The translations under genes and the position numbers were made by a program. Of a stretch of 11,531 nucleotides of DNA, positions 8,470 through 11,531 are shown piece after piece. The stretch is from positions 1-11,531 of the forward strand of contig LSSL01006433.1 in assembly GCA_001953115.1 (NCBI GenBank). The letters run 5' to 3'. Position 1 is the stretch's first letter; every line of letters starts with the position of its first letter. Source of the DNA: Smittium mucronatum. Lineage: Eukaryota; Kickxellomycota; Harpellomycetes; Harpellales; Legeriomycetaceae. The notes beneath the pieces were generated by a model. The model saw only the letters and a list, made by a program, of their open reading frames with translations, was not told where the DNA came from and ran no database searches.

Positions 8470-9215
8470 AAAAAAATTATTATTGAAGCAATTAGGTGAC
8501 TAACTAATTTCAAATAATTTATCTAATTTTAAGAAATATACAATTTATTTTTACAATTATGAAAATAAAAAATCGTTTTAAAATTAAAAAAACCCTTAAT
8601 AAAAATGAGTACATATTAAATACCTAGAGAGTATAACCCTGTTTATAAAATATAAGACTAGATAATGAAAAAAGCTTTTAGAGATCAAAATATAGATTTT
8701 AAACGATTATTTTAGGAAAAAAATCTTATAATCAATGTTTGATTATTTTTTTTTTAAAAAAAAAGATGATAAAACTCAAAAAATTCAATACAGTTTTAAA
8801 ATCCAATAAAATAAAATATCACTAATAATTTTTGAAATAAAATTTCGAAGAGAAATTAAAATATTTTAATTGGAATATTTAATTTTTTCTATTAACATTT
8901 CGAATAATCCTGGATTTTTTAGTCAAATTTTTATCGAAATGGTTCAAAAACAAAAAAAAAAATTTAAATAATTCATTATTCCGAAAATTCCTAAAATTAT
9001 AACAATTAAATTCAACACATACATTATAATCAAATATTTAATAAACATCTAACCCCAATTCCCAAACATTCATATTTATTTCATTTATAATTAAAACTTA
9101 AAAACAAAAATAAGTTGGATATAGTGCAGATAAATATATAAAATTTTAAATTCCCAAAGTATTTTGATAGAGAGTTGAGAAAAGCGTTTTTTATCTAAAA
9201 TTTCTTAAATATGTC
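8470..9215. other. A+T-rich stretch without recognisable gene
   Basis: Frequent stops, poly-A and poly-T runs and no recognisable motif on either strand. Confidence 0.6.
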
Positions 9216-9234
9216 GGAGTATTCCCAATACTCC
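9216..9234. other. 8-bp perfect hairpin with CCC loop
   Basis: GGAGTATT (9216-9223) and AATACTCC (9227-9234) are exact reverse complements around a 3-base loop. It contains G-C pairs in otherwise A+T-rich DNA. It lies about 90 bases downstream of the minus-strand acyltransferase-like relic, where a terminator would be expected. No T-run follows it on either strand, so a Rho-independent terminator is not supported. It may be a decayed one or another structure. Confidence 0.5.
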
Positions 9235-9322
9235 ATCTAAAAATTTATTATTTGGTTTTAATGGTTTTTCTTTGGTTCAATTTAAAAAAAATGAATTCGA
9301 CTGATTTATAATAATTTTTTTT

Positions 9323-9706
9323 TTATATTTTGTAATAACTCCATACCTCCTCATTTTGGAAGGAAATTGTACTTTTTAAATAGCCCATTTCTTCTTTCCT
9401 AATGATAACAGTAATAAACAGTACCATTTTTCTTGTAGCGATATGATAAAGTGAAGGAATAGGTTTGTTAATTAAAATTTTGAATAGAAAGAGGGAAAAA
9501 AAATAGATGTGCAATATAATAAATTTGGTGAATCATCAAAATCCACAAAGAGAAGATATAATTTCCCATAAAAACTCACAACAATATTAAAACCCTTTGT
9601 AATAAAACTAGTTTAATCACCTCTTTGATTATAAAAACTGTTATTTGATGAGATACTTTCTTTGTATTAGCGCTTTGCTAATCTCCGTTACGACACATAT
9701 AAGATA
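9323..9706 (-). pseudogene. Lipid A (Kdo2-lipid IVA) acyltransferase-like relic, LpxL/HtrB family
   Basis: Minus-strand pieces run in order. Piece 9706-9644 reads VVTEISKALIQRKYLIK. Piece 9657-9616, in another frame, reads NNSFYNQRGD. After a stop at 9615-9613, piece 9612-9475 includes SFITKGFNIVVSFYGK. Piece 9514-9323, the longest readable frame here (63 codons from a TTG, TAA end), includes IPSLYHIATRKMVLFITVII and then RKEEMGYLKSTISF. This order resembles the C-terminal half of LpxL-type acyltransferases: an 'LIxALKxG' helix, a DQR-like motif, 'KGxFVxFFGK', then 'LAxKTxAxVIPxxxxR'. These enzymes add secondary acyl chains to lipid A at the inner membrane. About 28 extra codons separate the third and fourth motifs, and the catalytic HxxxxE motif upstream was not found. 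Two frameshifts and a stop mean no functional product. Confidence 0.36.
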
Positions 9707-11189
9707 TTAATAGATTTTATGAATATCAATCTCAAAAATAACTTTTTTTTATTGATTTAAGCAAAAAATATATTTAAGATAATATTTTTAATAATATTAT
9801 CACAAATTATGGATTATTTAGATTTTTAAAATTGAAAAAAGCTATAAAATATGTTTTTATAAATTTTTAATTCCTATAAAATGAATTTCCAAAAAAAAGA
9901 GCTAGATAGCAAGAATAACACTTTAATAAGATGGGTATATTTATTGATTAAACCGTTAAATCTCTATGTGTGAATATCTATTTGAAAATTATTTTGCTTT
10001 TAAATGTAGATATATAAGCTGGAATAATATAATTTCTAGAAAGGTATAGATAATATCTGAAATTTTAATTCTTGAAAAAAGGTCCTAATTTTTAAAAAAT
10101 TAAAGTCAAAAATACTCTTCATTTTTACTTATTGATATTCTGTTTATCTTTCATAAAAAATAAAGGTCATTTTTTTTTTATATTTTATGTATATTCATGA
10201 TTTAAGAATGGCTTAACACTAAAATAAAACTAGTTCAAAGTTAAATTTATTCTGTTTTTATATATTTGTGAATTGATGAATAAATAATATATATTATAAT
10301 TTCGTAAAGGTAAATTAATCTTTAATTTATCGCATAAAAAAATTGTTTTTCTAAGAATAAAAATATAAATAAGGTTTGATAAAAAAATTTATAATATTTT
10401 TTTTTGTTTTATATTTAAAATGAATGTATATTATTAATATTAAATATTTTCTTTTGGTAAGAGTATTTATTAAATTTATTTCTGTCTTTATGATTACAAT
10501 AATATTTATTGTATTTTCATTGAATATTTTTATTTTTCTTGAATTTGAGATTTCATAAATATTTACCGAACTATACCTTATTTAAGCGTTTCCATCCTTA
10601 ACAGGATAAATATATATTTTTGATCGATTTTTACCTATTTTTTTTATCTCTTAAAAAAAATAATACATATTACGAGCTTTATATATTTTGAAGAGAATTA
10701 ATTCTAATTAAATTACAAATATACTATGGGTGTTTGAATATATAAATAAATAAAATAAGAAAAAGATAGATAATACACCTTTTAATTCAAATCAAAAGAA
10801 AATGTTACTTAATTACCAAATTCATAAAAATAATAAATATTTTACTTTATTTATAATTTTTTTTACTACTTTTAGTTATAAAATATAGATAAGATGTGTT
10901 GTCCTATTTTATAAATACTTTATTATAAGAATTCAAAATTTAAATTAATCTGAATTCAAAATACTGATATTTACTAGCTATTTTTCCTTGTACGAGGTTT
11001 AAAAAATTATAGGGATTATTTGTATAAAAGGAATTTATATTTTAGTTACAAATAAAGATAATTAATTCATCTATCCTAATTAAAAATTCAATCACTCATT
11101 TCTAAGATAAATTTTTTAGAAACAATATTGAGAAATCTAATTTTTGAGTTATAGCTTTTTTTAATGAAAAATTCTAATTTAATGTCAAA
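9707..11189. other. A+T-rich stretch without recognisable gene
   Basis: The N-terminal half of the acyltransferase relic should lie at about 9707-10100 on the minus strand, but I could not read its catalytic motif. The rest shows dense stops. An 11-base direct repeat, GAATTCAAAAT, occurs at 10929-10939 and 10952-10962; its significance is doubtful at this composition. Confidence 0.55.
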
Positions 11190-11395
11190 ACTGGTAGTAC
11201 CAAAATATAAAAAAAGTTGAATATTATTTAGAAATAGTGAATTTAAATATAAAATAAGTAAAAATAAATTCAAAATAAGTAAATTTAATTTAGTCTTAGT
11301 GTACCCAATTAGAAAAAAAGTCAAAATAAATACTAATTAGAGCGACAATTACGAAAAAAGTGAATTATAATTTAAAAAAAGTGAATCCAACTTAA
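11190..11395. repeat. Degenerate 21-bp tandem repeat array, about nine units
   Basis: An A-rich tract ending in AGT recurs at a regular step. The G of that motif falls at 11216, 11237, 11258, 11279, 11299, 11320, (about 11340), 11360 and 11381, giving intervals of 21, 21, 21, 20, 21, about 20, about 20 and 21. The unit approximates AAAAAAGTGAATTTAAATTTA with many substitutions. The 21-base period is a multiple of three, which explains a spurious 78-codon minus-strand frame (11324-11088) made largely of Leu, Ile, Asn and Phe. It is an eroded minisatellite or, less likely, the remains of a repeat-rich coding region. Confidence 0.7.
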
Positions 11396-11491
11396 TCAAA
11401 TAAAAATTTATGAGAATTTATAATTCGATTTTATGTTTATTTCACGAGGAATAGATTTTAAAAAAATATCCTTGTCGAGAATGTGAATAGA

Positions 11492-11521
11492 TATTCTTAA
11501 ATTCTTGTGAATTTAAGAATA
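11492..11521. other. 13-bp perfect hairpin with TTGT loop
   Basis: TATTCTTAAATTC (11492-11504) and GAATTTAAGAATA (11509-11521) are exact reverse complements around TTGT. No T-run follows on either strand, so it is not a classical terminator. It stands about 100 bases beyond the 21-bp array, at the window edge. Confidence 0.65.
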
Positions 11522-11531
11522 ATAATGTATC

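Noticed and set aside
11088..11324. 78-codon minus-strand open frame
   Set aside because: It coincides with the 21-bp tandem array, whose period is a multiple of three and lacks minus-strand stops. The translation is low-complexity Leu/Ile/Asn/Phe with no family resemblance.
1..11531. CRISPR array or phage/defence cassette
   Set aside because: No regularly spaced identical repeats of 23-50 bases and no intact or decayed Cas, integrase or toxin-antitoxin motif was seen. The only periodic repeat is the diverged 21-bp array without spacers.

Overview
This 11.5 kb window is extremely A+T-rich, roughly four fifths by eye. It contains no convincing intact protein gene. Stops interrupt every frame, poly-T and poly-A runs are common, and the longest start-to-stop frames reach only 63 and 78 codons. 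No CRISPR array, complete tRNA or recognisable rRNA was found. The organism cannot be named. The best-supported reading is a host-restricted or endosymbiont-like bacterial chromosome with advanced gene decay. An A+T-rich eukaryotic intergenic or organellar segment is not excluded.

Two things stand out. First, several stretches look like protein genes broken by stops and frameshifts. The clearest are on the minus strand: about 3609-4909 (a PseG/SpsG-family hydrolase relic followed by a GNAT acetyltransferase relic), 6724-7072 (one relic resembling a Kdo transferase and one unknown) and 9323-9706 (a lipid A acyltransferase-like relic). Weaker plus-strand remnants lie at 278-448, 906-1149 and 8413-8466. 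Read together, they suggest lost surface-glycan and LPS functions of a Gram-negative bacterium. All of these identities come from motifs read by eye across several frames, so they are hypotheses.

Second, a compact island at about 5200-5650 has about 43% G+C (181 of 420 bases over 5221-5640), while the flanks are about 15-25%. It has no sustained reading frame but many complementary segments, including a possible pseudoknot. A 9-bp inverted repeat lies just upstream. It is the best candidate for a functional element here, probably a structured non-coding RNA, and matches no RNA family I can recognise.

Layout: 1-905 A+T-rich with one open remnant; 906-1149 membrane-like remnant; 1150-3600 featureless except a (TA)9 run; 3609-4909 minus-strand glycan-gene relics; 5127-5650 inverted repeat and G+C island; 5660-6720 nearly featureless; 6724-7072 minus-strand relics; 7720-7894 weak remnant and hairpin; 7895-9215 mostly featureless with one short motif; 9216-9234 hairpin; 9323-9706 acyltransferase relic; 9707-11189 featureless; 11190-11395 a degenerate 21-bp tandem array; 11492-11521 a 13-bp hairpin.
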